Shown in pieces: positions 55,107-63,542 of a stretch of DNA of 64,000 bases. The position numbers and the translations under genes were made by a program. How positions within the stretch are numbered: position 1 is the first letter of the stretch; each line of letters begins with the position of its first letter. The notes beneath the pieces are model-generated. The model searched no databases. It had not been told where the DNA came from and saw only the letters and a list, made by a program, of their open reading frames with translations. Source of the stretch: Sphingomonas sp. AP4-R1 (GTDB lineage Bacteria > Pseudomonadota > Alphaproteobacteria > Sphingomonadales > Sphingomonadaceae); assembly GCF_013113735.1 (NCBI RefSeq), contig NZ_CP053346.1:3238001-3302000 (forward strand), given 5' to 3'.

Positions 55107-55763
55107 TTACGCCGTCTGTCGGCGCGGCCTCCGCGCGCGGCGCAGCGCCGTGCCGGTCAGTCCCAGGCCCACGATCATCATGCCCCACGTCGCCGGCTCG
55201 GGCACGGCTCCGGTCGGATCGGCCTGGACGATCGAGATGTTTCGAAAGCCGATATATTCATTCGCGAAGGTGATCCGGCTGATCTCTGCCGTGTCGTAGC
55301 TGAAGCCCATGAAGCCAGGCTGCACCTGATAGCCGTTCCGCTCCATCACGATACGGTCGAGCAGGTTTCCGCTCGCATCGAAGGCGGAAATGATCGCGTC
55401 GGACGAGGACGCATATTCGGTCGAACTGATCTCCGCCAGAAAACCGGACAGCGGCGTGGCGAAGGTCAATGTCACCGTGCCACGGCCGACGTTGAGGCCG
55501 ATCATGGACGTCCCGCTCCAGAGGCTGTCGGGGGCGAAACCATAGTCACCCGTATAGCCGAAGAGCGAATTGCCCGAGGTGGATGTGGCGGTGATACCAG
55601 GACCGAACGAGATCGGGCCCTTCATGCCCGTGGGCTCGTCGCCTGCGATTACCGGAATATCGACCGCTACCCCATCGTCCAGCGACGAGATGATCGTAGC
55701 CGTCGCAGGTGAAAACGACGTCAGGGCTATGGCGCCTGCGACCCATGCTGCGCGAATCTTCAT
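55107..55763 (-). CDS. Secreted PEP-CTERM protein of unknown function
   Basis: A 218-residue exported protein: signal peptide (VAGAIALTSFSPATATI), a beta-rich mature domain with ITATSTSGNSLFGYTGDYGFAPDSLWSG and VTLTFATPLSGFLAEISSTEY, and a PEP-CTERM tail starting VPEPATWGMMIVGLGLTGTALRRA. No catalytic motif is recognised. The middle recalls extracellular adhesin-like PEP-CTERM domains. Start ATG at 55763. It is convergent with the GDSL gene, another PEP-CTERM protein. Confidence 0.82.
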   Translation of the reverse strand: MKIRAAWVAGAIALTSFSPATATIISSLDDGVAVDIPVIAGDEPTGMKGPISFGPGITATSTSGNSLFGYTGDYGFAPDSLWSGTSMIGLNVGRGTVTLTFATPLSGFLAEISSTEYASSSDAIISAFDASGNLLDRIVMERNGYQVQPGFMGFSYDTAEISRITFANEYIGFRNISIVQADPTGAVPEPATWGMMIVGLGLTGTALRRARRPRRQTA

Positions 55764-55998
55764 GATCTTCGATTCCCCACCGAACCTTGGATGGGATGTC
55801 GTTAACCAGTTCTGGCGCGTGCGGAAAGCGATGCAGGCCAGGAATTGGCTTGAAAGCTGCATCGATAATCCTGTGCCAAGACGCGCGGCTCGTTCGCGTC
55901 GACCTTCAGATCGTTCGTAAAGTCGTTTCATCCGTCGAAGGGGGGGGCGGCGGTATCGAAGGAAAAGTCGGCGCCTGTCGCGATGGCCCACTCCACCA

Positions 55999-56029
55999 CC
56001 AACAAAAAGGGGGCCTTTCGGCCCCCTTT
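55999..56029 (-). terminator. Rho-independent terminator of pnp
   Basis: On the minus strand a perfect 10-bp stem AAAGGGGGCC/GGCCCCCTTT with a TTTC-sized loop is followed by TTGTT. It lies 30 bases past the pnp stop codon; the remaining 235 bases to the PEP-tailed gene (55764-55998) show nothing further. Confidence 0.85.
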
Positions 56030-56058
56030 CCGTTTCAGCTCTTGAAGCGCTTGGACGA

Positions 56059-58392
56059 TCAATCGTCGTCGCGGTTCAGGAAGGCCGGTGCGAACGGGGC
56101 CGGAGCCTCGTCGCCGCCTTCGCTGCGCTCACGGCGCGGGCCGCGATCACCGCCTTCGCGACGGGGGCCGCGGTCACCACCACGGCCGCCACGATCGCCG
56201 CCTTCACGGCGACGGTCGCCGCGCGGACGGTCACCGCGGTCGCCACGGTCGCCGCGATCACCACCCTCGCGCGGCTCGCGGGCCGGGCGGGTGTCTTCCA
56301 GCTCGGCGCCGGTTTCCTGATCGACGACGCGCATCGACAGACGGACCTTGCCGCGGCCGTCGATCTCGAGGACCTTGACCTTCACGTCCTGGCCTTCGCT
56401 CAGGACGTCGGACACCTTGGCGACGCGCTCGTTCTTGATCTCGGAGATGTGAACGAGGCCGTCCTTGCCGGGCATGAACGTGACGAAGGCACCGAAGTCC
56501 ACCATCGAGGCGACCTTGCCGGTGTAGACCTTGCCGACCTCGGCCTCCATCGTGATGCCCTCGATCCACTTGCGGGCGGCCGCAATCTTCTCGGGGTCGG
56601 ACGACGAGATCTTGACCGTGCCGTCATCCTCGATGTCGACCTTGGCGCCGGTGGTGGCCACGATCTCGCGGATCACCTTGCCGCCCGTGCCGATCACGTC
56701 GCGGATCTTGTCCTTGGGCACCGTCATCGTCTCGATGCGCGGCGCGTGAGCCGACAGTTCGCCCACCGAGGTGAGCGCCTTGGCCATCTCGCCCAGGATG
56801 TGCGCGCGGCCTTCCTTGGCCTGCTCGAGAGCGACGCGCATGATCTCTTCGGTGATGCCCGCGACCTTGATGTCCATCTGCATCGTGGTGATGCCTTCGG
56901 ACGTGCCGGCCACCTTGAAATCCATGTCGCCGAGGTGATCCTCGTCGCCCAGGATGTCGGACAGGATCGCGAAATCCTTGCCTTCCAGGATCAGGCCCAT
57001 CGCGATGCCCGAAACCGGGCGCTTCAGCGGCACGCCGGCATCCATCATCGACAGCGAGCCGCCGCAGACGGTGGCCATCGAAGAAGAGCCGTTGCTCTCC
57101 GTGATGTCCGACAGGACGCGGATCGTGTAGGGGAATTCCTCCGCCGTCGGCAGGACCGGGTGGAGGGCGCGCCACGCCAGCTTGCCGTGGCCGACTTCGC
57201 GGCGGCCCGGCGCGCCGAAGCGGCCGACTTCACCGACCGAATAGGGCGGGAAGTTGTAGTGGAGCATGAAGCGCTCGTACGACAGGCCGGAGAGGCCGTC
57301 GATCATCTGCTCGGCGTCCTTGGTGCCCAGCGTGGTGGAGCAGATGGACTGCGTCTCGCCGCGCGTGAACAGGGCCGAACCGTGGGCGCGCGGCAGGAAG
57401 TGCACCATCGCCTCGATCGGACGGATCTGCGTGGTGGTGCGGCCGTCGATGCGCGAGCCGTTCTTCAGGATGGCGCCGCGGACGATCTCGGCTTCCAGCT
57501 TCTTCATCAGCTTGCCGGCGGCCATCTGGTCCTGCGGCGTGGCGTCGGCGAACGCGGCCTTCGCCTTGGCGCGGGCATCGTTCAGCAGGTTCGAGCGCTT
57601 GGACTTGTCCGTCACCTTGTAGGCGGCGGTGATGTCCTTGCCGACGAGCTTCTTCAGCTTGTCCTTGGCGGCCGAGAGATCGGCCTGCTCGGCCATTTCC
57701 CAGGGCTCCTTCGCGGCCTTCTCGGCCAGATCGATGATGCCGTTGACGGCTTCGCGGCACGCCTTGTGCGCGAACTGGACGGCGCCGAGCATGATCTCTT
57801 CCGAAAGCTCCTTGGCTTCGGATTCCACCATCATCACGGCATTGCCGGTGGCGGCGACGACGAGGTCGAGATCGCTCGTCTTGGTGACTTCGGCCGACGG
57901 GTTCAGCACATATTCGCCGTCGATATAGCCGACGCGCGCGGCGCCGATCGGGCCCATGAAGGGCACGCCCGAAATGGTGAGCGCGGCGGACGCGGCGACC
58001 ATCGCGAGGATGTCCGGCTCATTCTCGCCATCATAGCTCAGAACCTGGGCGATGACGTTGATCTCGTTGTAGAAACCCTCGGGGAAGAGGGGGCGGATCG
58101 GGCGGTCGATGAGGCGGGAGACGAGCGTCTCCTTCTCGGTCGCGCCGCGCTCGCGCTTGAAGAAGCCGCCGGGGATGCGGCCGGCCGCGCTATACTTTTC
58201 CTGATAGTGGACGGTGAGCGGGAAGAAATCCTGCCCTTCCTTGACGGACTTGGCGGCGGTCACCGCGCAGAGCACCACCGTCTCGCCGAGCGTCGCGAGC
58301 ACCGCGCCGTTGGCCTGGCGGGCAACGCGGCCCGTTTCCAGGGTGAGGGTCTTGCCGCCCCACTGGATTTCCGTCTTCTTGATATCGAACAT
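56059..58392 (-). CDS. pnp: Polyribonucleotide nucleotidyltransferase (PNPase)
   Basis: Phosphorolytic 3'-5' exoribonuclease of the degradosome. The 777-residue chain has two RNase PH domains ([57 protein letters not shown]), a KH domain ([19 protein letters not shown]) and an S1 domain ([33 protein letters not shown]). After the S1 domain, about residues 700-760 form a low-complexity tail of Gly-Asp-Arg and Arg-Gly units ([20 protein letters not shown]..), longer and more repetitive than in most PNPases. pnp follows rpsO, the usual order. Confidence 0.97.
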   Translation of the reverse strand: MFDIKKTEIQWGGKTLTLETGRVARQANGAVLATLGETVVLCAVTAAKSVKEGQDFFPLTVHYQEKYSAAGRIPGGFFKRERGATEKETLVSRLIDRPIRPLFPEGFYNEINVIAQVLSYDGENEPDILAMVAASAALTISGVPFMGPIGAARVGYIDGEYVLNPSAEVTKTSDLDLVVAATGNAVMMVESEAKELSEEIMLGAVQFAHKACREAVNGIIDLAEKAAKEPWEMAEQADLSAAKDKLKKLVGKDITAAYKVTDKSKRSNLLNDARAKAKAAFADATPQDQMAAGKLMKKLEAEIVRGAILKNGSRIDGRTTTQIRPIEAMVHFLPRAHGSALFTRGETQSICSTTLGTKDAEQMIDGLSGLSYERFMLHYNFPPYSVGEVGRFGAPGRREVGHGKLAWRALHPVLPTAEEFPYTIRVLSDITESNGSSSMATVCGGSLSMMDAGVPLKRPVSGIAMGLILEGKDFAILSDILGDEDHLGDMDFKVAGTSEGITTMQMDIKVAGITEEIMRVALEQAKEGRAHILGEMAKALTSVGELSAHAPRIETMTVPKDKIRDVIGTGGKVIREIVATTGAKVDIEDDGTVKISSSDPEKIAAARKWIEGITMEAEVGKVYTGKVASMVDFGAFVTFMPGKDGLVHISEIKNERVAKVSDVLSEGQDVKVKVLEIDGRGKVRLSMRVVDQETGAELEDTRPAREPREGGDRGDRGDRGDRPRGDRRREGGDRGGRGGDRGPRREGGDRGPRRERSEGGDEAPAPFAPAFLNRDDD

Positions 58393-58552
58393 GTCGTTTC
58401 CTTCACTCCGGCACGCCCTATGCGGCCGGGGCCTATGGCGACCCCCCGGGATGTCGGCGGGGTCTGTCGGGCTGCCGGCCCGTGCGGTTCGGGACTATGC
58501 TGCCCCTTGGACGTCGGGCCTTATTGCCCTGGTCCCGGTTTTCATGCCCGTC

Positions 58553-58572
58553 ATCCCGGCAAAGGCCGGGAT
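58553..58572. repeat. Palindrome in the rpsO-pnp gap
   Basis: ATCCCGGC-aaag-GCCGGGAT forms an 8-bp stem between rpsO and pnp (58393-58666). A second CCGGCC-rich inverted segment follows near 58606-58620. The sequence resembles common REP-type units in sphingomonads. Confidence 0.55.
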
Positions 58573-58637
58573 CTGTCGAGGGACGGGCACCCCTGTCTCG
58601 CGAAACCCCGGCCTGGCCGGGACGACGCGGATATGAG

Positions 58638-58663
58638 AAGGGGCGACCTTTCGGCCGCCCCTT
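58638..58663 (-). terminator. Hairpin directly after rpsO
   Basis: Stem AAGGGGCG-a-CC / GG-c-CGCCCCTT, three bases past the rpsO stop, with TTTC loop. No T-run; may attenuate or stabilise the rpsO 3' end rather than fully stop transcription into pnp. Confidence 0.55.
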
Positions 58664-58666
58664 GCG

Positions 58667-58936
58667 TCACTTGCGAAGGCCGAGCTTAGCGATGAGAGCG
58701 CTATAGCGGTTGGCGTCCTTCTTCTTCAGGTAATCGAGCAGGCTGCGACGGTTGTTCACCATCATCAGCAGACCGCGACGCGAATGATTGTCCTTCGCGT
58801 GGGTCTTGAAATGCTCGGTCAGGTTGGTGATGCGCTCGGTGAGGATCGCGATCTGGACCTCGGGGGATCCGGTATCGCCCTCGACCTGGGCGTTGTCCTT
58901 GATGATTTCGGCCTTGCGGGCTGCGGTGATCGTCAT
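58667..58936 (-). CDS. rpsO: 30S ribosomal protein S15
   Basis: An 89-residue protein with [87 protein letters not shown], the full S15 pattern including RRGLL and LLDYLKK. ATG at 58936 gives the standard length; an ATG two codons earlier is also in frame. It follows the truB stop by six bases and precedes pnp across a repeat. Confidence 0.98.
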   Translation of the reverse strand: MTITAARKAEIIKDNAQVEGDTGSPEVQIAILTERITNLTEHFKTHAKDNHSRRGLLMMVNNRRSLLDYLKKKDANRYSALIAKLGLRK

Positions 58937-58942
58937 GGTCAT

Positions 58943-59887
58943 TCACTCCGACATCAGGTTGAACCCGCGCACCACCTTGATGTCCTGATCCATTTCCACG
59001 AGCGCTATGGGCGTAATGCCCTCGACCGCGAGATGGAGACCCGGTGATGCTGCGGTCCCGACGAGCCTGCGTCCCTGACGGAGCGCCACGGCCTGATCGG
59101 GGGAGACGGCGAGGACCGGGATGTCGTCCAGTCCGGCCGTCAGCGGCAGGAGCAGCTCCTGCAGCGACGCCCCTCTAGCGGACTCGTCCAATTTGTCCAG
59201 CGATATCGCCTGCTGGAGGGTGAAGGGCCCGGCCTTGGTGCGGCGGAGCATCGTGACATGGCCGACCGTGCCCAGCGCCAGCGCGATATCGCGCGCGAGG
59301 CTGCGGATATAGGTGCCCTTGGAGACGGAGGCGGAGAGGGTGATGCTGTCCAGTTCCTCCCTGCGCGCAGCGTGGGGAGGGGAGCCATCTGCGATGGGGA
59401 GGATCTGAAGCGCGTGGATCGTCACCGCCCGCTTGGCGAGTTCCACCTCCTCGCCCGCCCGCGCCAGCGCATAGGCCCGCTTCCCGTCCACCTTCAGCGC
59501 CGAATAAGCGGGGGGCACCTGCTCGATCGGGCCGGTGAAGCGTGGCAGGATCGCCTCGATCTCTGCCAGCGTCGGCCGCACGTCGCTTTCCGCAACGCTC
59601 TCGCCCTCGGCATCCAGCGTCGAGGTCTGCGCGCCGAAGCGGATCGTGAAATCATAGACCTTGTCGCTGTCGAGCATCCGCCCGGCGAGCTTGGTCGCCT
59701 CGCCGATCGCGATCGGCAGCACGCCGGTCGCCAGCGGATCGAGCGTGCCGCCATGGCCGACGCGCGCCTTGGGATGCCCCGCCACGCGCAGCGCGCGCTT
59801 CACGGCGGAGACGCCCTGCGTCGAGCCCAACTCCAGCGGCTTGTCGAGGATCAGCCAGCCGTGGAGCGGTGTCTTGATCGCGCTCAC
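58943..59887 (-). CDS. truB: tRNA pseudouridine-55 synthase
   Basis: Makes pseudouridine 55 in tRNA T-loops. The 314-residue protein has GWLILDKPLELGSTQGVSAVKRAL, the catalytic Asp in VGHGGTLDPLATGVLPIAIGEATKL, VPPAYSALKVDGKRAYALARAGEEVEL and GTYIRSLARDIALALGTVGHVTMLRRTKAGPFTL. It is in the rbfA-truB-rpsO-pnp series, although two unrelated genes sit between rbfA and truB. Its TGA is six bases before the rpsO ATG. Confidence 0.97.
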   Translation of the reverse strand: MSAIKTPLHGWLILDKPLELGSTQGVSAVKRALRVAGHPKARVGHGGTLDPLATGVLPIAIGEATKLAGRMLDSDKVYDFTIRFGAQTSTLDAEGESVAESDVRPTLAEIEAILPRFTGPIEQVPPAYSALKVDGKRAYALARAGEEVELAKRAVTIHALQILPIADGSPPHAARREELDSITLSASVSKGTYIRSLARDIALALGTVGHVTMLRRTKAGPFTLQQAISLDKLDESARGASLQELLLPLTAGLDDIPVLAVSPDQAVALRQGRRLVGTAASPGLHLAVEGITPIALVEMDQDIKVVRGFNLMSE

Positions 59888-59970
59888 GGGCGCGCCTCGG
59901 GCAGAGAGGGAAGGGGTGTCACGGCAGCGAACGGCGGAAGAGAAGAAAGCAAACGCATCATGGCGCGGGC

Positions 59971-60534
59971 TTATGCGTCAGCCGTGCCCGTCACTCCAGT
60001 GGCCTGCCATTCGCGCTTCAGGATCGAGAAGACGCACGTGTCGCGCACATAGCCCGTCCAGGTCGCGCGTTCCTCGCGCAGCACGCCTTCCAGCACGCCG
60101 CCGATCTTGGCGATGGCCGCGCAGGACCGCTCATTGCGCGTGTCGGCGCGCAGCTCCACCCGGCGGATCCCGCAGGCGAAGGCATGATCGATCATCAGCC
60201 GCTTGAGTCGCCCGTTGAAGCCGGTGCCGCGCGCGGAGGGGCGCAGATAGGTGTTGCCGATCTCCACCGTCTGGTTGGCGAGCATCGTCAGGATATAGCC
60301 GCTCATGCCGACCAGCCGATCGCCGTCATGCACCGCGAAGATGATCCGGTCGGTCCGCGCCAGCAGGATATCGAACGCCGCGTCGAACGCGTCCGGCCCG
60401 AAATTGACCGGATAGATGGCCCAGATGTCCGGATCCTCGGCGCAGGCCGCGCCCAGCGCGGCGCGATGCGCCTCCGAGAGGCGGATGAGGCGGAGCGAGC
60501 CCTCGGACGGAGGACTCTCCAGCACCGCGCTCAA
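59971..60534 (-). CDS. GNAT-family N-acetyltransferase (RimJ/RimL-like)
   Basis: A 187-residue acetyl-CoA-dependent acetyltransferase. The N-terminal GSLRLIRLSEAHRAALGAA is typical of the RimJ/RimL group; then FAVHDGDRLVGMSGYILTM, the acetyl-CoA loop LRPSARGTGFNGRLKRLMIDHAF, VELRADTRNERSCAAIAKIGGVLEGVLRE and a final beta strand. The likely start is TTG at 60534, since GGGGGAG lies nine bases ahead and TTGA overlaps the stop of the preceding lipoprotein; a GTG at 60525 is the other option. Substrate could be a ribosomal N-terminus or a small amine, but this is not decided by sequence. Confidence 0.85.
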   Translation of the reverse strand: MSAVLESPPSEGSLRLIRLSEAHRAALGAACAEDPDIWAIYPVNFGPDAFDAAFDILLARTDRIIFAVHDGDRLVGMSGYILTMLANQTVEIGNTYLRPSARGTGFNGRLKRLMIDHAFACGIRRVELRADTRNERSCAAIAKIGGVLEGVLREERATWTGYVRDTCVFSILKREWQATGVTGTADA

Positions 60535-61202
60535 TACATCCAGCTCCCCCACTGCGCCGTGACCTTCCAGTCGCCGGTCGGCGTGGGCTGAAGCGCGTAG
60601 AGCGTGCCCCAGTGATAGACGCGCACCGCGACGAACGCGATGTCGTTGCTCCGCTTCACGCCGGACAGCACGAACTGCGCGGTGCAGCCGACCGAGGCGT
60701 CCTTGCCCGGCCACCAGCGCGCATGGACGTTGCGCGGGATCCAGCTGTCCTTGACCAGCGCGACATGCGTGGCGACGGCGGCTTCGGACAGAGCGAAGGC
60801 CTGACCATCGATCACCGAGCGCTGGTCGCGCGGCAGCATGTCGCGGCGCACGGGCGGCTCGGGAATGTCGGCGCGGCGCTCGGCGGCCACGTCGTCGCGC
60901 AGCTCCTTCTGCGTCGGCATGGCGGGCGGGCGGAACGGCGTCGGCGGATACCATTCGAGCGCATAATAGCGCTCCAGCCGCCCACGCCGGGCGACACGAT
61001 ACTGGACGAGCGGGCTACCGTAGGTGATCCGCTCCACGCAGAGCGGCTTGCCGTCGGACGCCAGGAGGCTCAGAACGGAGCGGACGATCTTGCCGTCCGT
61101 ATCCAGTTCGCCCGATTTGGCGCCTCCGCACGCCGTCAGCGCGAAGGCGAGCGACAGGATCCCGGCCCGTTTCGAGGCGTTTGCGAAATGCGAGAAGCGC
61201 AT
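60531..61202 (-). CDS. Probable lipoprotein of unknown function
   Basis: A 223-residue envelope protein. From the ATG at 61202 the N-terminus is MRFSHFANASKRAGILSLAFALTACGG, a lipoprotein signal with lipobox LTAC. The mature part has SVLSLLASDGKPLCVERITYG, a Pro/Arg-rich middle and C-terminal TAQFVLSGVKRSNDIAFVAVRVYHWGTLYALQPTPTGDWKVTAQW. I do not recognise a family. The stop overlaps the next gene (TTGA). The start codon and signal N-region lie inside a palindromic repeat (61179-61245), so the real start may differ. It interrupts the rbfA-truB order. Confidence 0.7.
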   Translation of the reverse strand: MRFSHFANASKRAGILSLAFALTACGGAKSGELDTDGKIVRSVLSLLASDGKPLCVERITYGSPLVQYRVARRGRLERYYALEWYPPTPFRPPAMPTQKELRDDVAAERRADIPEPPVRRDMLPRDQRSVIDGQAFALSEAAVATHVALVKDSWIPRNVHARWWPGKDASVGCTAQFVLSGVKRSNDIAFVAVRVYHWGTLYALQPTPTGDWKVTAQWGSWMY

Positions 61203-61245
61203 TTCGAGGCGGTGCCGCGATGCGCCGTCAGGCGCACTCTCAAAC
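61179..61245. repeat. 67-bp double-hairpin repeat spanning the rbfA stop and lipoprotein start
   Basis: Outer arms GTTTG (61179-61183) and CAAAC (61241-61245), hairpin A (GCGAAATGCG / CGCATTTCG, 61183-61207) and hairpin B (ATGCGCC / GGCGCAC, 61220-61236). This is the element of 1079-1256 without its central insert. The rbfA TGA is at 61242-61240 and the lipoprotein ATG at 61202-61200, both inside. Confidence 0.8.
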
Positions 61246-61638
61246 GTCTTCTTCATCCAGGTCCCGCCTCACCGTCGGAGAGTTAAGCAGCGCATCGATC
61301 CGTGCGCCTTCGTCAAAGCTTTCGTCGAGTTCGAAGCGGAGTTTCGCCGCATATTTGAGGTTCACGGCCTTGGCGATCTCGCTCTGGAGATAGGCCGTGT
61401 TGGTGCGAAGCGCCTTGAGCACGATCTCCTCCTCGCGGCCGAGCATCGGCTTCACGAAGACCATCGCATGGCGCAGATCGGGGGACATCCGCACTTCGGT
61501 GACGGAAACGGGGTGCTTGGCGAGCACGTCATCATGCACGTCGCCGCGCATCAGAATATCGGCCAGCTTGTGGCGCACCTGCTCGCCCACGCGCAGCAGG
61601 CGCACGGAGCGACCTTCGGTGGTCTGGTTCGTACGCAT
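61240..61638 (-). CDS. rbfA: Ribosome-binding factor A
   Basis: Small KH-type protein needed for late 16S processing and cold adaptation. The 132-residue protein has [46 protein letters not shown] and [36 protein letters not shown], the RbfA signature. GGGAGGGTGGG precedes the ATG at 61638. infB, usually just upstream, is not there; instead a divergent DUF2171 gene follows across 231 bases. Confidence 0.96.
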   Translation of the reverse strand: MRTNQTTEGRSVRLLRVGEQVRHKLADILMRGDVHDDVLAKHPVSVTEVRMSPDLRHAMVFVKPMLGREEEIVLKALRTNTAYLQSEIAKAVNLKYAAKLRFELDESFDEGARIDALLNSPTVRRDLDEEDV

Positions 61639-61869
61639 CCCACCCTCCCTAGAGGCCGCCGCTTCCCTTGGCGAGAGGGCGTTATCGCCATTTGCAATGC
61701 GATACGAAAGGGGAAGGTGCGCGGTTCCGCGACAATCCCGGCCAGTGCCCATTTCGCCGCACGGGATCGGTTTCGCCAGGAACAAGCCCACCCCTCAAAG
61801 GGTTCTTAACCATGCGACACCGGCCAGACGAGACCGGCGCTTCGTGGAGAGAATTTCCAGGAGGATAGA

Positions 61870-62838
61870 ATGGGTTACGAGCGTAACGATCGCCGCTACG
61901 GCGGCGGCTATGGTGATGACCGCAATCGCGATTTCGGCAGCGATTCCGGCCGCTCCTACGGCTCTTCCTACGGTCGCGGCGGCGCGCCCCGCAGCGACTA
62001 TAACGATTATCGCGGCAACCGTTTCGGTGACCGAAGCGATTATGGGCGGAGCGATTATGGTCGCGAGCCGCGCGGCTATGATTATCAGGACCGTGGATTC
62101 TTCGATCGCGCCGGCGACGAGGTCCGTTCGTGGTTCGGCGATGAAGAGGCTGAGCGCCGCCGCCGCGCCGACGAGCGCCTCGATGCGCGCTATGAGGGCC
62201 GCGCCGATCCGCGCTACCGCGATGGCGGCCGCTTCGCGCCTTACGGTTCCGGCTATGCCGGCCCGACCTTCGGCTCCGGTTACGGCCCCGATGTCGGCGG
62301 CGGTTACAGCCCCAGCGACTATGGCGCGGGACGCGGCGCCGGTGCGACCGGCAATTGGGGCCTCGGCGCGGGCAATGATCGCAACGATTGGGCGCGCGAT
62401 CCCGGCTATCATTCGTGGCGCGAGCGCCAGATCGGCGAGTTCGATCAGGATTATGCCGAATATCGGCTCGAGCATCAGCAGAAGTTCGACAATGAATTTC
62501 ACAGCTGGCGCCAGACCCGTCAGGGCCAGCGCGGCCTGCTCGCCCAGGTGCAGGAGCATCAGGAGGTGGTCGGCTCGGACGGCCAGCATGTCGGCACCGT
62601 CGATCATGTCCGTGGCGATCGCATCAAGCTGACCAAAAGCGATCAGGATGCGCGCGGCCATCACCACTCGATCCCGTCTTCGTGGCTCGTGTCGGTCGAT
62701 GACAAGATCACGATCAGCAAGACGGCCGATCAGGCGAAGGCGCACTGGCGTGACGAGGATCGCAACAGCGGCGATCTGTTCGGGCGCGACGACGATCGCA
62801 GCACCCGGCTCAACCGGAGCTTTTCGGGCACTTACTGA
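61870..62838 (+). CDS. Disordered Gly/Tyr/Arg/Asp-rich protein with C-terminal DUF2171 domain
   Basis: A 322-residue cytosolic protein. The first about 195 residues are low-complexity and probably disordered: RNDRRYGGGYGDDRNRD, GSSYGRGG, then SWFGDEEAERRRRADERLDARYEGR and GSGYAGPTFGSGYGPDVGGGYSPSDYG. The C-terminal DUF2171-like part reads LAQVQEHQEVVGSDGQHVGTVDHVRGDRIKLTKSDQDARGHHHSIPSSWLVSVDDKITISKTADQAKAHW. DUF2171 occurs in proteins of unclear stress-related function. A strong AGGAGG precedes the ATG (61858 region) and a strong terminator follows, suggesting high expression. Confidence 0.88.
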   Translation: MGYERNDRRYGGGYGDDRNRDFGSDSGRSYGSSYGRGGAPRSDYNDYRGNRFGDRSDYGRSDYGREPRGYDYQDRGFFDRAGDEVRSWFGDEEAERRRRADERLDARYEGRADPRYRDGGRFAPYGSGYAGPTFGSGYGPDVGGGYSPSDYGAGRGAGATGNWGLGAGNDRNDWARDPGYHSWRERQIGEFDQDYAEYRLEHQQKFDNEFHSWRQTRQGQRGLLAQVQEHQEVVGSDGQHVGTVDHVRGDRIKLTKSDQDARGHHHSIPSSWLVSVDDKITISKTADQAKAHWRDEDRNSGDLFGRDDDRSTRLNRSFSGTY

Positions 62839-62863
62839 GGCCCGGTGATCCGGCAGGAGAGGA

Positions 62864-62894
62864 GGGGCCCGGCCGTTTGGCCGGGCCCCTTTTT
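62864..62894 (+). terminator. Strong rho-independent terminator of the DUF2171 gene
   Basis: Perfect 11-bp stem GGGGCCCGGCC / GGCCGGGCCCC with loop GTTT followed immediately by TTTTT (62890-62894), 25 bases past the stop codon. Confidence 0.93.
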
Positions 62895-63083
62895 CATGTC
62901 CCGTTCACGGATCCGGCGGGAAAGCTGGAATTTCAGCGGACGAGGAAAAGGATGCTGGATTCCGCGACGTCGTAAATTATCGTGTCCGGGATTTATTCCA
63001 GAATTGAAAAATAGCGCGCGATTTCGCAGTCCATGGAAGGTTCAGGCCCCGTTCGTGTGTGCGGGGTGACAGGGAGGAAGAAT

Positions 63084-63542
63084 ATGGTCGTCATGAAGGC
63101 CGTCAGGTTCGCTTTGATCGCAACGGGGGCGCTGGCCTCTTTCTCCGTCGCCGCCGCGCCGGCCGACGTCATCACGGCCCGCCAGCAGGGCTACAAGCAG
63201 ATCGGCCGCGCCTTCAAGGCGATCGGGGACAGCCTGAAGGCCACGCCGGACGTGGCCCTGATCCGCACCAACGCCGCCGTGATCGCGCAGCAGGCGCCCA
63301 AGATCACGAGCTGGTTTCCCGCCGGCACCGGCAAGGAAGCGGGCGTGAAGACCGGCGCCCTCCCGGCCATCTGGTCGCAGCGCGCCGAATTCGATGCCGA
63401 TGCCAAGAAGTTCGCCGATGCCGCCAAAGCGTTCAACGGCGTCGCCGCCAAGGGCAATGTCGACGAGATCAAGACGGCCGCAGGCGCGCTCGGCCAGACC
63501 TGCAAGGGCTGCCACACCACCTTCCGCGAGCGCGATTCGTGA
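63084..63542 (+). CDS. Cytochrome c' (class II c-type cytochrome)
   Basis: A 152-residue periplasmic cytochrome. Signal peptide (FALIATGALASFSVAAAP), a four-helix-bundle body (ADVITARQQGYKQIGRAFKAIGDSLK..) and a C-terminal haem motif CKGCH in LGQTCKGCHTTFRERD, the position typical of cytochrome c'. Such proteins bind NO and carry electrons. GGGAGGAAG precedes the ATG at 63084. The stop overlaps the GTG of a cytochrome b561 (GTGA), so the two form one operon. Confidence 0.93.
   Translation: MVVMKAVRFALIATGALASFSVAAAPADVITARQQGYKQIGRAFKAIGDSLKATPDVALIRTNAAVIAQQAPKITSWFPAGTGKEAGVKTGALPAIWSQRAEFDADAKKFADAAKAFNGVAAKGNVDEIKTAAGALGQTCKGCHTTFRERDS

Noticed and set aside
56449..58689. 746-codon open frame antisense to pnp
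   Set aside because: Shadow frame rich in His/Asp/Arg; pnp on the minus strand is unambiguous.
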